Below are positions 42,156 to 54,508 of a stretch of 64,000 nt of DNA, piece after piece. The position numbers and the translations under genes were made by a program. Numbering within the stretch: position 1 is the first letter of the stretch; the number at the start of each line of letters is the position of its first letter. Source of the stretch: Mesorhizobium sp. GbtcB19 (GTDB lineage: Bacteria; Pseudomonadota; Alphaproteobacteria; Rhizobiales; Rhizobiaceae); contig NZ_JAGXJY010000026.1 of assembly GCF_019091085.1 (NCBI RefSeq), forward strand, positions 1 through 64,000, read 5' to 3'. Below the pieces are notes generated by a model. That model was not told where the DNA came from. It saw only the letters and a program-made list of their open reading frames with translations, and did no database searches.

Positions 42156-42751
42156 CACGCCTCGATCCGGGTCGACAGCATGCGCGAGGTTTCGATCAGT
42201 GTACGGCATAGGCGCTCCATCGATTGGTGTAGTCTGTCGTCCTTGAATTGTCCGTCCTCGGCGAACGCCTGGCCGGCCTCGGAGACCGAGCACTCCGGCG
42301 TGATCACCTCCATCTGGCAGCGCACCAGCACCGCGCGCAGATGGTTGATGCAGCGTATGCCGGCGAACTTGCCTTCCGAGGACGAGCACAGCCCGACCGG
42401 CTTGCCGGCAAGCGGCCGGAACGTACGGCTGCCCTCGCGGCGGATACGGCTCACCCAGTCGATCGTGTTCTTCAGCAGCGGCGGGATCGAGCCGTTATAT
42501 TCGGGCGTCGCGATCAGCAGCCCGTCATGCGCCGCGATCTGACGGCCGAGCTTGACGGCGTTCTCAGGGATGCCTTTTTCCTTTTCCAGGTCTTCGTCCA
42601 TGATCGGCAGCGGATAGTCGCCGAGCGAGATGCGCGTCACCTCCGCGCCCTGCATGGCGAGCTCCTTCTGCGCGACATCGGCGGTCCGGCCGCTGAATGC
42701 GCCGGTCCGGACCGAGCCGGCAAAGACGAGGATTCTTGGGATTACTGCCAT
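42155..42751 (-). CDS. NADPH-dependent FMN reductase family protein
   Basis: 198 aa from the ATG at 42751; a reading to 42784 adds eleven residues from a non-conserved stretch. Flavodoxin-like fold: ILVFAGSVRTGAFSGRTAD binds the FMN phosphate and ATPEYNGSIPPLLKNTIDWVSR is the family signature. It reduces FMN or quinone/azo substrates with NADPH. It overlaps pyrF by one base. Confidence 0.92.
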   Translation of the reverse strand: MAVIPRILVFAGSVRTGAFSGRTADVAQKELAMQGAEVTRISLGDYPLPIMDEDLEKEKGIPENAVKLGRQIAAHDGLLIATPEYNGSIPPLLKNTIDWVSRIRREGSRTFRPLAGKPVGLCSSSEGKFAGIRCINHLRAVLVRCQMEVITPECSVSEAGQAFAEDGQFKDDRLHQSMERLCRTLIETSRMLSTRIEA

Positions 42752-42850
42752 CGGCCACCCTTGTTCGGGGACAGGTACAGGCAAGGGGCGTTCAAATCAA
42801 CGAGCGGGAGGCAGAAAACGTCGAAGGATTGGTTGCGACCTACGAACTTC

Positions 42851-43029
42851 GTCATCCACGGGCGGAGCAGCCGCGAAGCGGCGTCGCGAAGACCCGAGGA
42901 TCCATTCCGTTACCCCGATCGTATAGCGCGGCGGAGCAGAATTCTGGATCGTCGCGACGCTTCGAAATCACGGAATGGATCCTCGGGTCTGCGCCGCGTC
43001 GCTTCGCGGCTGCTCCGCCCGTGGATGAC
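42851..43029. repeat. 179-bp MITE-like element with 59-bp inverted ends
   Basis: Ends 42851-42909 and 42971-43029 are inverted repeats of 59 bases that match except for about seven bases in the middle of each arm. Outer GTCATCCACGGGCGGAGCAG, inner GACCCGAGGATCCATTCCG; the central 61 bases carry no gene. It lies between the FMN reductase and pmtA and explains the gap 42752-43082. No target duplication is obvious. Confidence 0.8.
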
Positions 43030-43082
43030 GATGTGACAGGCATTTACGCTAATCGCCGAGGATGGACGCGGCAACGGAGAAA

Positions 43083-43688
43083 CTAATGCGCCGCGCGCCG
43101 GTAGATCCAAAGCTGCGTCGGCGGGATGTTGCGGAAGATGAAATCGAAATGCTCGACCGTGTAGTCGCCGCGCCCGGCCGGGATCGGCGACAGCGGGCCG
43201 TAGGTCAGCTGCACGATCGGCCGGCCATGCGGAATGCGGTCGAGCAGGCTTTCGATATAGGCGATGCGCTGGGCGACCGGGAAATTGAGCAGCGGCACGC
43301 CGGAGACGACCGAATCGAACACCATGTCGCGCTTGTCGCCGAGCGTGGCGTTGAGATTGAAGGCATCGCCCTCGATGACGTTGACGCCCGGATAGAGCCC
43401 GCGCAGATGGCGCACGAAATCGGTCGAATACTCGACCGCGTAGAGGTTTTCGGGCTTCACGCCCAGGGCGAGGATGGCGCGGGTGATGACGCCGGTGCCG
43501 GGCCCGACTTCCAGCACTGGCAGGCCCGATCTCGGATTGACGATCGAAGCCATCTTGCGGGCGGTGATGGAACTGGTGGGGACGATCGAGCCCACCGTTT
43601 TCGGCTTGTCGATCCAGCCTTTGAAGAACTTCAGCTCGTCGTCGAACTTTTCGGCCAGCGCTTTGCGCAACCCGGGACTACGTGCCAT
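43083..43688 (-). CDS. pmtA: Phosphatidylethanolamine N-methyltransferase
   Basis: 201 aa from the ATG at 43688 (GGAGAG six bases upstream); a TTG start at 43703 would add five residues. Class I SAM-methyltransferase: VLEVGPGTGVITRAIL is the SAM motif I and YAVEYSTDF motif II; the pattern through GVPLLNFP matches the rhizobial PmtA type. It methylates phosphatidylethanolamine stepwise to phosphatidylcholine at the inner membrane, important in plant-associated alphaproteobacteria. Confidence 0.92.
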   Translation of the reverse strand: MARSPGLRKALAEKFDDELKFFKGWIDKPKTVGSIVPTSSITARKMASIVNPRSGLPVLEVGPGTGVITRAILALGVKPENLYAVEYSTDFVRHLRGLYPGVNVIEGDAFNLNATLGDKRDMVFDSVVSGVPLLNFPVAQRIAYIESLLDRIPHGRPIVQLTYGPLSPIPAGRGDYTVEHFDFIFRNIPPTQLWIYRRAAH

Positions 43689-43832
43689 CAGAGCTCTCCT
43701 CAATGCTCAGCCCCCGAACCGCTACTTAGCAGGTGGGTGGGACAAGGCAAGGCGTCAAGCTGGCATAAGGTGTTGATGACGCTTGGGAAGCGCCCGCACC
43801 TCTCACTGCCGACTCGAATGCGGGCATGGCCG

Positions 43833-44963
43833 TCAGCCTTCGCCGAACGACTCGAAAAAATCCTTCATGCGGGCGAAAAAGCCGCTCGACTGGGGCGAGT
43901 TGTCTTTCGAGGACAGCTGCTCGAACTCTTCCAGCAGCTCACGCTGGCGGCGCGAAAGATTCTGCGGCGTCTCGACCGCCGTCTGGATATAGAGGTCGCC
44001 GACATTGGGCTGGCGCAGCACCGGCATGCCCTTGCCCTTGAGGCGGAACTGGCGGCCGTTCTGCGTGCCTTCGGTGACCTTCACCTTGGTCTGCGTGCCG
44101 TCGAGCGTGGTGACTTCGAAGGAGCCGCCAAGGGCGGCCGTCGTCATCGAGATCGGCACCTTGCAATAGAGATCGGCGCCGTCGCGCTGGAAGAATTCAT
44201 GCGGCTTCACCGCCAGGAAGATGTAGAGGTCGCCGGACGGTCCGCCACGCAGGCCGGCCTCGCCCTCATTGGCCAGCCGGATGCGGGTGCCGTCCTCGAT
44301 GCCGGCCGGAATGTTGACCGACAGCGAGCGCTCCTCGGTGACGCGGCCCTGTCCGGCGCATTTCGGGCAGGGGTCCTTGATCGTCTGGCCGCGGCCCTGG
44401 CATTGCGGGCAGGTGCGTTCGATTGAGAAGAAGCCTTGCGTGGCGCGCACCTTGCCATGGCCATGGCACATCGAGCAGGTCACCGGCTGCGTGCCGGGCT
44501 TGGCGCCGCTGCCGGAGCACTCCGAACAGGAGATCGAGGCCGGCACGCGGATCTGCGCCGTCTTGCCGGAGAAGGCTTCTTCCAGCGTGATTTCCATGTT
44601 GTAGCGCAGGTCGGCGCCGCGTTCGCGGCCGCCCGAGGAGCGGCGCTGCCGGCCGCCCATCATGTCGCCGAAAATATCCTCGAAGATGTCGGCGAAGCCG
44701 CCGGCGCCGAAGCCGTGTGCCGCGCCGTTCATGCCGCCCTGCTCGAAGGCGGCGTGGCCGAAGCGGTCATAGGCGGCGCGCTTCTGCGGGTCCTTCAGCG
44801 TCTCGTAGGCTTCGTTGATTTCCTTGAACTTGTGCTCACAGGCATGGTCGCCGGGATTGCGGTCGGGATGGAACTGCATGGCGAGCTTACGGAAAGCGCT
44901 CTTGAGTTCCTTGTCGTCGGCGCCTTTTTGCACGCCCAGCGTTTCGTAGAAATCAGCTTTCAT
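43833..44963 (-). CDS. dnaJ: Chaperone DnaJ
   Basis: 376 aa. J domain with HPD in FHPDRN (around residues 33-35), a Gly/Phe-rich region, then the zinc-binding domain with four CxxCxGxG motifs (CSECSGSG, CSMCHGHG, CPQCQGRG, CPKCAGQG), then the substrate-binding C-terminal domains. It stimulates the DnaK ATPase and delivers unfolded clients. It is downstream of dnaK, with an intervening terminator-like hairpin that would reduce read-through. Confidence 0.97.
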   Translation of the reverse strand: MKADFYETLGVQKGADDKELKSAFRKLAMQFHPDRNPGDHACEHKFKEINEAYETLKDPQKRAAYDRFGHAAFEQGGMNGAAHGFGAGGFADIFEDIFGDMMGGRQRRSSGGRERGADLRYNMEITLEEAFSGKTAQIRVPASISCSECSGSGAKPGTQPVTCSMCHGHGKVRATQGFFSIERTCPQCQGRGQTIKDPCPKCAGQGRVTEERSLSVNIPAGIEDGTRIRLANEGEAGLRGGPSGDLYIFLAVKPHEFFQRDGADLYCKVPISMTTAALGGSFEVTTLDGTQTKVKVTEGTQNGRQFRLKGKGMPVLRQPNVGDLYIQTAVETPQNLSRRQRELLEEFEQLSSKDNSPQSSGFFARMKDFFESFGEG

Positions 44964-45113
44964 TTTTTCCCGCTGTCCGGATGCTCAATGTCTTCAAGCA
45001 TTGTTGGCGACGTTTGCCGGCATGGTCTTGGATTTAGGAGTGATGTTTCCCGGATGCTAGTGCCAAGCCGGGCCCGCTCCGGGTTTTTCCGTCATTTTTT
45101 CGTCTGGGGTTGC

Positions 45114-45142
45114 AAAAAAGCCCGGCTTTGCGCCGGGCTTTT
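45114..45142 (-). terminator. Rho-independent terminator after dnaK
   Basis: A perfect 11-bp stem (45116-45126 with 45132-45142, AAAAGCCCGGC) with a 5-base loop, followed on the minus strand by a run of T. It lies between dnaK and dnaJ and should partly separate them. Confidence 0.85.
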
Positions 45143-45165
45143 CGCATATTTTACCGTCAGCCGGC

Positions 45166-47082
<1,917 letters not shown>

Positions 47083-47202
47083 TGTTCTAAGTCTCTCCTC
47101 TAAGCAGGCTCTCAGGACCCTTCAAAAGGCGTTCCGACGAAAGCCCCTGTTCACAAGAAATCCCGTCCCGGTCCCCGCTTTTCGGGGCCGGACGGCTTGG
47201 CG

Positions 47203-47234
47203 CGTATATAAGAACAGGCGACACAAGGCGCAAG
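47203..47234 (-). promoter_or_regulatory. Heat-shock-type promoter of dnaK
   Basis: On the minus strand CTTGCG (47229-47234), 16 bases, then CTTATATACG (47203-47212), resembling the RpoH form CTTG-N16/17-CYTATnTnnG of alphaproteobacteria. A GC hairpin near 47172-47188 follows in the leader. The rest of the gap 47083-47547 shows only the hairpin at 47511. Confidence 0.55.
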
Positions 47235-47510
47235 CATTCAGCGCAAGCTGTCCATTGTCTCGATAGCGGCAGGGAGGCGACCCGCCGCGCTTTACGGCAG
47301 GATCGGCGGGAGATCGCCCTATCGCGTTGTTCCGGCTTGTTTTTTCAGAATCGATGCCGCTGGCGACGTGCAGGTCCGCCGTCGGACCGGGGCAGAGCAT
47401 GCCCCGGCGGGCGTGACTTTCGGTCGCGAAAGGGCGGAAAATCGGCGCTGCCGCCACGGCTCCGGCGCCTGACGGCGAACCGCGGAGAGCATTCAACGCC
47501 TCGGCCAAAG

Positions 47511-47537
47511 CCCTGCCGGGCGTCTCGCCCGGCAGGG
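47511..47537 (-). terminator. Strong hairpin after the sugar-binding gene
   Basis: CCCTGCCGGGCG-TCT-CGCCCGGCAGGG, a perfect 12-bp stem, ten bases beyond the stop of the binding-protein gene. It has only a weak T run, so termination may be partial or Rho-assisted. Confidence 0.5.
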
Positions 47538-47547
47538 GATTCCAGGC

Positions 47548-48516
47548 TTAGAGCCCGTTGTCCTTGAGGATCTTGGCGGCGTTGTCCTTGGTGATCTTTT
47601 CCGTCGGCAGCGTGATGGTCTTTTCGACCTTCTCGCCGTTCAGGAACTTGATCGCCTGGCGCAGGCCCTCGGCGCCCGGCGTGACATAGGTGAAGGTCGC
47701 CGTCAGCTCGCCCTTGTTCACCATCTGCACGCCTTCGTTGGGCAGGCCGTCGATGCCGATGAACTTGATGTCCTTTTCGCGCCCAACGTCCTTGGCCGCG
47801 AGATAGGCGCCATAGGCCATCGGATCGTTGTGGCCGTAGACGAGATCGATCTTCTCGTTGGTCTTCAGCGCGTTGGCCATGATGTTGTAGGCCTGGTCCT
47901 GCTTCCAGTCGCCCGACTGCTGGTCGAGCAGATATTTGATGCCCGGCTCCTTGTCGGTGAATTCATGGAAGCCGTCATGGCGGTCATGCGCCGGCTGCGT
48001 GCCCATGCCGCCCCAGATCTCGACGACATTGCCGGCGGCCTTGCCCTTGCCGCCGAGAAGCTCGACGGCATATTCGCCCGCCGCCCGGCCGATCAGCGCG
48101 TTGTCGCCGCCGACGAACTGCGTGTAGTCCTTGGTGTCGACATTGCGGTCGAGCACGAAGACCGGAATCTTGGCGTCGATCGCCTGTTGCACGACCCCCG
48201 TGAGGCCCGCCGATTCCTTCGGCGACACCAGAAGCGCATCGACCTCCTGGCGGATCAGGTTCTCGACATCGGCGACCTGCTTTTCGGTCTTATCCTCGCC
48301 GTCGGTGATGATCAGCTCGACTTCCGGATGCTTGGCGGCTTCGGCGATGATGTCCTTGTTGAACTGGGCGCGCCACGGTTCGATGGTCGTCACCTGCGAG
48401 AAGCCGATCTTCCACTTCTTGTCCTGGGCAAAGGCATGGTTGCCGGAAAAGAGCGCGGTGGTCGTCAGAAGTGCCGCCGCGAAAGTGGCGAGCTTCAGCA
48501 TATCACGTCGTGTCAT
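47548..48516 (-). CDS. Sugar ABC transporter substrate-binding protein
   Basis: 322 aa; the ATG is preceded by GGAGGAAAC. Signal peptide RRDMLKLATFAAALLTTTALFSGNHAFAQ in outline, with an RR start compatible with Tat or Sec export. The mature protein is the periplasmic-binding-protein type of the ribose/galactofuranose family (KIGFSQVTTIEPWRAQFNKDI, ADVENLIRQEVDALLVSPKES, FIGIDGLPNEGVQMV). Third gene of the unit, after ATPase and permease, and controlled with them by the divergent LacI regulator. The sugar is not identified. Confidence 0.92.
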   Translation of the reverse strand: MTRRDMLKLATFAAALLTTTALFSGNHAFAQDKKWKIGFSQVTTIEPWRAQFNKDIIAEAAKHPEVELIITDGEDKTEKQVADVENLIRQEVDALLVSPKESAGLTGVVQQAIDAKIPVFVLDRNVDTKDYTQFVGGDNALIGRAAGEYAVELLGGKGKAAGNVVEIWGGMGTQPAHDRHDGFHEFTDKEPGIKYLLDQQSGDWKQDQAYNIMANALKTNEKIDLVYGHNDPMAYGAYLAAKDVGREKDIKFIGIDGLPNEGVQMVNKGELTATFTYVTPGAEGLRQAIKFLNGEKVEKTITLPTEKITKDNAAKILKDNGL

Positions 48517-48534
48517 GGTCCTGTTTCCTCCGGA

Positions 48535-49823
48535 TTATAGAGACGAGGTCTCCTGTGACGGCCGCTTGGCTGCGGCCGTTTCCTTTTGCGCTGCACGTCC
48601 AGGCAGGCGCAGATAGCTTAGGATGTCGCCGGCATTGCGCTCCTGCACGAGCACGGTGCCGATGATGATCGCCCCCTTCAGCACCAGCTGAAGGTTCGAA
48701 TTGATGTTGTGCAGCTGCAGGATGTTGGACAGCAGCCCGAAGATCAGCACGCCGCAGAAGGTGCCGATCAGGCTGCCGCGCCCGCCCATCAGGCTGGTGC
48801 CGCCGATGACCACTGCGGCGATGGCATCGAGCTCCAGCCCGGCGCCGGCATCCGGCTTGCCTTGCCGGTACTGCGCCACATAGAGCACCGCCGCGATGCC
48901 GGCGAGCAGGCCAGATACCGCATAGGTGGCGATCTTGACGCGCCCGGCGGCGATGCCGGAAAGCCGCGCCGCCTCCTCATTGCCGCCGATGGCGTAGACA
49001 TAGCGGCCGAAGGGCGTGAAGCGCAGCACCGCACCGTAGATCACGATCGCGCCGAGGAAGAACAGGCCGGGCATCGGCACGACGCCGAACACCAGCGAGC
49101 GCAGGATCTCGAAGTCCTCGGTGGCGTTGGAACCTGTATAGACCGGCAGCACGGCATTGTTCTGGCCGGCGGTCAGCCGCGCGATGCCGAGCGCCGTCAC
49201 CATCATCGCCAGCGTGACGATGAAGGGCTGCAGGCGGCCGGCGACGATGATGAAGCCGTTAATGGTGCCGAACAGAAGGCCGACGCAAGGCGCCACCAGC
49301 AGCACGCCGAGCACCCCGAACTTGGTCTCGACCTGCGGCAGCAGGTACCATAGCGAGAGGCAGCACAGGACCACGCCGACGACGCCCGGAATGACCAGCC
49401 CGCGCGTCTTGTCCAGCCGCGCCTCGCGGCCGGCATCCGCGCCGGCGCGGGATTTCTCGATGTTGAGCAGGATAAAGCGCGTGGCCAGCGCGCCGAGGCA
49501 CAGAGCCACCAGCGCGACCGTCGGCACGCCGAGCGCCGCCGACGTCGTAACGCCCGGCACGGTCAGGAGCATGGCGCAGACGACCGAGCAGATCGCCATC
49601 AGCGAGCCGACGGAAAGATCGATGCCGCCGGTCAGGATCACCGCGGTCATGCCGGTTGCGATCAACCCGGTGGTCGACACCTGGCGCAGCACGTCGAGCA
49701 GGTTGCCGTAGGACAAGAAGATGTTGTTGCCCTTGGAGCTGATCGGCGAGCCGAACACGCCGATCAGGAAGATGGCGATCAGCCCCCAGTAAAGCTTGGT
49801 GCGGGAGACAAGGCTGATGAGGC

Positions 49824-49827
<4 letters not shown>
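48535..49827 (-). CDS. Sugar ABC transporter permease
   Basis: 430 aa from the ATG at 49827, overlapping the ATPase stop by ATGA; a longer reading belongs to the ATPase region in another frame. About ten membrane helices of the branched-chain/ribose permease family: TGMTAVILTGGIDLSVGSLMA and AVVIGGTSLMGGRGSLIGTFCGVLIFGLLSNIL are the hallmark segments. A cytoplasmic insert with NIEKSRAGADAGREARLDK lengthens it beyond the usual 330 aa of RbsC. Confidence 0.93.
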
Positions 49828-51404
<1,577 letters not shown>

Positions 51405-51452
51405 GACAAAGGACGGCCTCCCTCCGTCGTCTTCGGCGGGTTGAACGCTAAT

Positions 51453-51464
51453 CTAAACGTTTCG
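51453..51464. promoter_or_regulatory. LacI-type operator proximal to the transporter
   Basis: CTAAACGTTTCG, a near-perfect palindrome with central CG, lies 49 bases upstream of the ATPase gene start. Together with 51561-51572 it is a typical pair of LacI-family operators in a divergent promoter region. Confidence 0.7.
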
Positions 51465-51560
51465 AACGTGTCAAGCGCCTATCTGTTCTTCTGAGGATTG
51501 ACGCATTTCAATTCTTGCGAAAAATGCCGGGTTTTCGTAGGTTTAGCCAGATAAGGGCGA

Positions 51561-51572
51561 CGAAACGTTTCG
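51561..51572. promoter_or_regulatory. LacI-type operator at the lacI gene start
   Basis: CGAAACGTTTCG, a perfect 12-bp palindrome, ends three bases before the ATG of the regulator, so binding there would block its own expression. The spacing to the other operator is about 108 bases. Confidence 0.75.
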
Positions 51573-51575
51573 AAA

Positions 51576-52643
51576 ATGACGGGCTCAGGACGGAAAAAAC
51601 AGCGGAAATCCACGGCGCCGACCATGCTGCATGTCGCGGAGGCGGCGCGGGTGTCGGTGGCCACCGTTTCGGCATTGCTCAACGGCACCGCCACCGTCAG
51701 TCCCGAGCTCAGCCAGCGCATCGAGCAGGCGATCCGCGACATCGGCTACAAGCGCAACGCGATCGCTCGCAGCCTGAAGATGGGCACGACGCGGACCATC
51801 GGGCTCACCGTGCCGCACATCACCAACCCGTTCTTCACCGATGTCGTCTCGGTCATCCAGCAGGCATTCGACCGCGCCGGCTATGCCGTCATGCTGTGCT
51901 GCACGGACGAGGACCTGAACACGCAGGATGAGCAGATCCGCCTGCTGCTCGACCGCATGGTCGACGGGCTGATCGTGGCGCGCGTCGGCGACGGCGGCAT
52001 TCTGAAGCGCATCGTTGAGGACGCCAATGTGCCGGTGGTGCTGCTCGACCGTTTGTGCGAAGGCGTCGACACCGACGCGGTGGTGCTGGACAACCGGCGC
52101 GCCGTGTTCGACGCCGTCACCTATCTGATCCATCTCGGCCACCGGCGCATCGGCTATATCACCGGCACCTCCGACATTTCCCCGATGCATGACCGCATGA
52201 TCGGTTACCGCGAAGCGCTGCAGGCGGCCGGCCTGCCGGTGGCGGAGGAACTGGTGCGTTCCGGCAATTTCCATGAGATCGACGGCTACAACGCCACCAT
52301 GCAGCTCTTGTCGCTGCACGACCGGCCAAGCGCGATCTTCTCGGCCAACAACCCGATGGTGATCGGCACTATGAAGGCGATCCGCGATATCGGCCTCTCC
52401 TGCCCCGAGGACATTTCGGTCGCCTGCTTCGACGATTTTCCATGGTCGGACGTGTTCGTGCCGCAGCTGACCACGGTGGCGCAGCCGGTGCAGGCGATCG
52501 GCGAACAGGCGGCGAACCTTCTGCTCGACCGGCTGGCCGGCAACCGCGACGCGCCGCCGCGCAAGCTGGTGCTGAAGGGCCGTCTGATGATCCGCAATTC
52601 CTGCCGGCCGCTGGGCGCGGTCGCGCAGAGCGTCAGCGCGTAG
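51576..52643 (+). CDS. LacI family transcriptional regulator of the sugar transporter
   Basis: 355 aa. Helix-turn-helix MLHVAEAARVSVATVSALLN (residues 17-36) with the hinge helix NAIARSLKMG, then a sugar-binding-protein-like effector domain (TIGLTVPHITNPFFTDVVSVI, ACFDDFPWSDVFVPQLTTV). Divergent from the transporter operon with two CG-centred operators, one overlapping its own start region. It ends over the stop of the inositol-phosphatase-family gene. Confidence 0.93.
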   Translation: MTGSGRKKQRKSTAPTMLHVAEAARVSVATVSALLNGTATVSPELSQRIEQAIRDIGYKRNAIARSLKMGTTRTIGLTVPHITNPFFTDVVSVIQQAFDRAGYAVMLCCTDEDLNTQDEQIRLLLDRMVDGLIVARVGDGGILKRIVEDANVPVVLLDRLCEGVDTDAVVLDNRRAVFDAVTYLIHLGHRRIGYITGTSDISPMHDRMIGYREALQAAGLPVAEELVRSGNFHEIDGYNATMQLLSLHDRPSAIFSANNPMVIGTMKAIRDIGLSCPEDISVACFDDFPWSDVFVPQLTTVAQPVQAIGEQAANLLLDRLAGNRDAPPRKLVLKGRLMIRNSCRPLGAVAQSVSA

Positions 52644-53433
52644 GTCCGAAGGCGCTCTTGCAAAGAAGCTGCAGCCTGGGGAGAATATGCCTGCCGCCGG
52701 TGATCACCCGCGTGCCCTGGCCGAGGACGGTCTTCGGATCCGCCTTGAGCACCGTGCCGCCGGCCTCCTCGACCAGCAGCATGCCGGCCATGCAATCCCA
52801 GGCGTTCATGTGCTCCTCGACATAGCCGAGCAGCCGGCCGGACGCCGCATAGGCAAGCATCAGCGCTCCGGAAGCATTGCGGTAGAAGACGCCGCCTTCG
52901 GCCATTATCAGGCTGATGAGCACGACGACATGTTCGGTCGCCGCCCGGTTGGAAAGCCCGGTGCCGACAGAGCCCTCGGAAAGCGACGCGGCATTGCTGG
53001 CCTTGATCGGCTTACCGTTGACGAAGGCACCGCCGCCGAGGCGGCCGTAGAACGTCTCGTCGGTCGAAGGTTCGTGGATGACGCCGACAACCGTTTCGCC
53101 ATCCCTGGCGCAGGCGATCACCACGCACCAGGCGGGAATGCCGCGCACGAAATTGGCGGTGCCGTCGATCGGGTCGATCACCCAGACATGGCCGGTTGTT
53201 CCGGCCACCGCCGCATGCTCCTCGCCGACGATGCCGTCGTCCGGATAAGCCTCGGCGATCGCCGCGCGGATGAACAGCTCGACCTCGCGGTCAGCTTCGG
53301 AAACCAGGTCCTGATGGCCCTTGCTCTCGACGGTCAGATTGTCGAGGTCGCGAAAATACTTCAGCCCCAGCTCGCCGGCGCGCCGCGCCAGGTCGATGGC
53401 AAAATGCAGGCGGTCGTCGAGGTCATGGGTCAC
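52633..53433 (-). CDS. Inositol monophosphatase family protein
   Basis: 266 aa. Metal-binding motifs of the family: GIVGEEHAA (first Glu), WVIDPIDGTANFVRG (Asp cluster) and NAWDCMAGMLLVEEAGG at the C-terminal end. Members dephosphorylate inositol-1-phosphate, but some act on other sugar or nucleotide phosphates. It overlaps the end of the lacI gene by eleven bases and faces it, so it is a separate unit. Confidence 0.93.
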   Translation of the reverse strand: MTHDLDDRLHFAIDLARRAGELGLKYFRDLDNLTVESKGHQDLVSEADREVELFIRAAIAEAYPDDGIVGEEHAAVAGTTGHVWVIDPIDGTANFVRGIPAWCVVIACARDGETVVGVIHEPSTDETFYGRLGGGAFVNGKPIKASNAASLSEGSVGTGLSNRAATEHVVVLISLIMAEGGVFYRNASGALMLAYAASGRLLGYVEEHMNAWDCMAGMLLVEEAGGTVLKADPKTVLGQGTRVITGGRHILPRLQLLCKSAFGPTR

Positions 53434-53506
53434 GGGAAACTCTTGGCTGAGAACGGGAGCCCGTGCCCTTAGCAGACCATTATGTCAGGCAAAAGCCGTG
53501 GTGCGA

Positions 53507-54505
53507 TCACGCCGCCTTCGACATCGATTTGTGCACGTCGGCGAGAATGTCGTAGGAGCGGACGCGCGCCGCGTGGTCGAAGATCTGCGCCGTCACCATC
53601 AATTCGTCGGCGCCGGTGCGGCGTATGAAAGCGTCGATACCCTGGCGCACGGTCTCCGGTGATCCGACGACGGCGCAGGACAGCGCCTGGGCAAGCATGC
53701 TCTTCGCCATCGGGTCGAGATCGCGGTCGTAATTCTCGACCGGCGGCGGCAATTGTCCGGGCCGGCCGCTGCGCAGATTGACGAAAGCCTGCTGCAGCGA
53801 GCTGAACAGCAGCTTCGCCTCGGCATCCGTCGGCGCGGCAGAGACGTTGAGGCCGAGCATGACATAGGGCTTGTCGAGCTCAGCCGACGGCTGGAACCGC
53901 GTGCGATAAACCTCCAACGCATGGTCGAGATCGGCCGGCGCGAAATGCGAGGCGAAAGCATAGGGCAGGCCAAGCAATGCGGCGAGCTGCGCGCCATAGA
54001 GGCTGGAACCGAGGATCCAGACCGGCACCGTCTGGCCTTCGCCGGGCACGGCACGGATGCGCTGGCCTTCCTCGGCCGGCTGGAAATAGCCCATCAGCTC
54101 GACCACGTCCTGCGGGAAGTTGTCGGCGGACTCCATATTGCGGCGCAGCGCCCTGGCGGTGAGCATATCGGTGCCCGGCGCGCGACCGAGGCCGAGGTCG
54201 ATGCGGCCGGGAAAGAGCGCCGCCAGCGTGCCGAACTGCTCGGCGATCACCAGCGGCGCGTGGTTGGGCAGCATGATGCCGCCGGCGCCGACGCGGATCG
54301 TCTTGGTGCCGCCGGCGACATGCGCGATCACGACGGATGTCGCGGCGCTGGCGATGCCCGGCATGTTGTGATGCTCAGCCAGCCAGTAGCGCCTGTAGCC
54401 CAGCCGCTCGGCCTGGCGGGCAAGGTCGAGCGAATTGGCAAGCGACTGCGAGGCGGTGCTGCCTTGCGTGATCGGCGACAGGTCGAGAACCGAAAGGTCC
54501 GTCAT
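53507..54505 (-). CDS. Luciferase-like flavin-dependent oxidoreductase (LLM class)
   Basis: 332 aa; GGAGAC precedes the ATG. TIM-barrel bacterial luciferase family: YWLAEHHNMPGIA, FGTLAALFPGRIDLGLGRAPG are the signature segments. It uses reduced FMN/F420-type flavin for monooxygenation; the substrate is unknown. It begins four bases from the end of the nat gene, so the two are probably co-transcribed. Confidence 0.93.
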   Translation of the reverse strand: MTDLSVLDLSPITQGSTASQSLANSLDLARQAERLGYRRYWLAEHHNMPGIASAATSVVIAHVAGGTKTIRVGAGGIMLPNHAPLVIAEQFGTLAALFPGRIDLGLGRAPGTDMLTARALRRNMESADNFPQDVVELMGYFQPAEEGQRIRAVPGEGQTVPVWILGSSLYGAQLAALLGLPYAFASHFAPADLDHALEVYRTRFQPSAELDKPYVMLGLNVSAAPTDAEAKLLFSSLQQAFVNLRSGRPGQLPPPVENYDRDLDPMAKSMLAQALSCAVVGSPETVRQGIDAFIRRTGADELMVTAQIFDHAARVRSYDILADVHKSMSKAA

Positions 54506-54508
54506 TGT

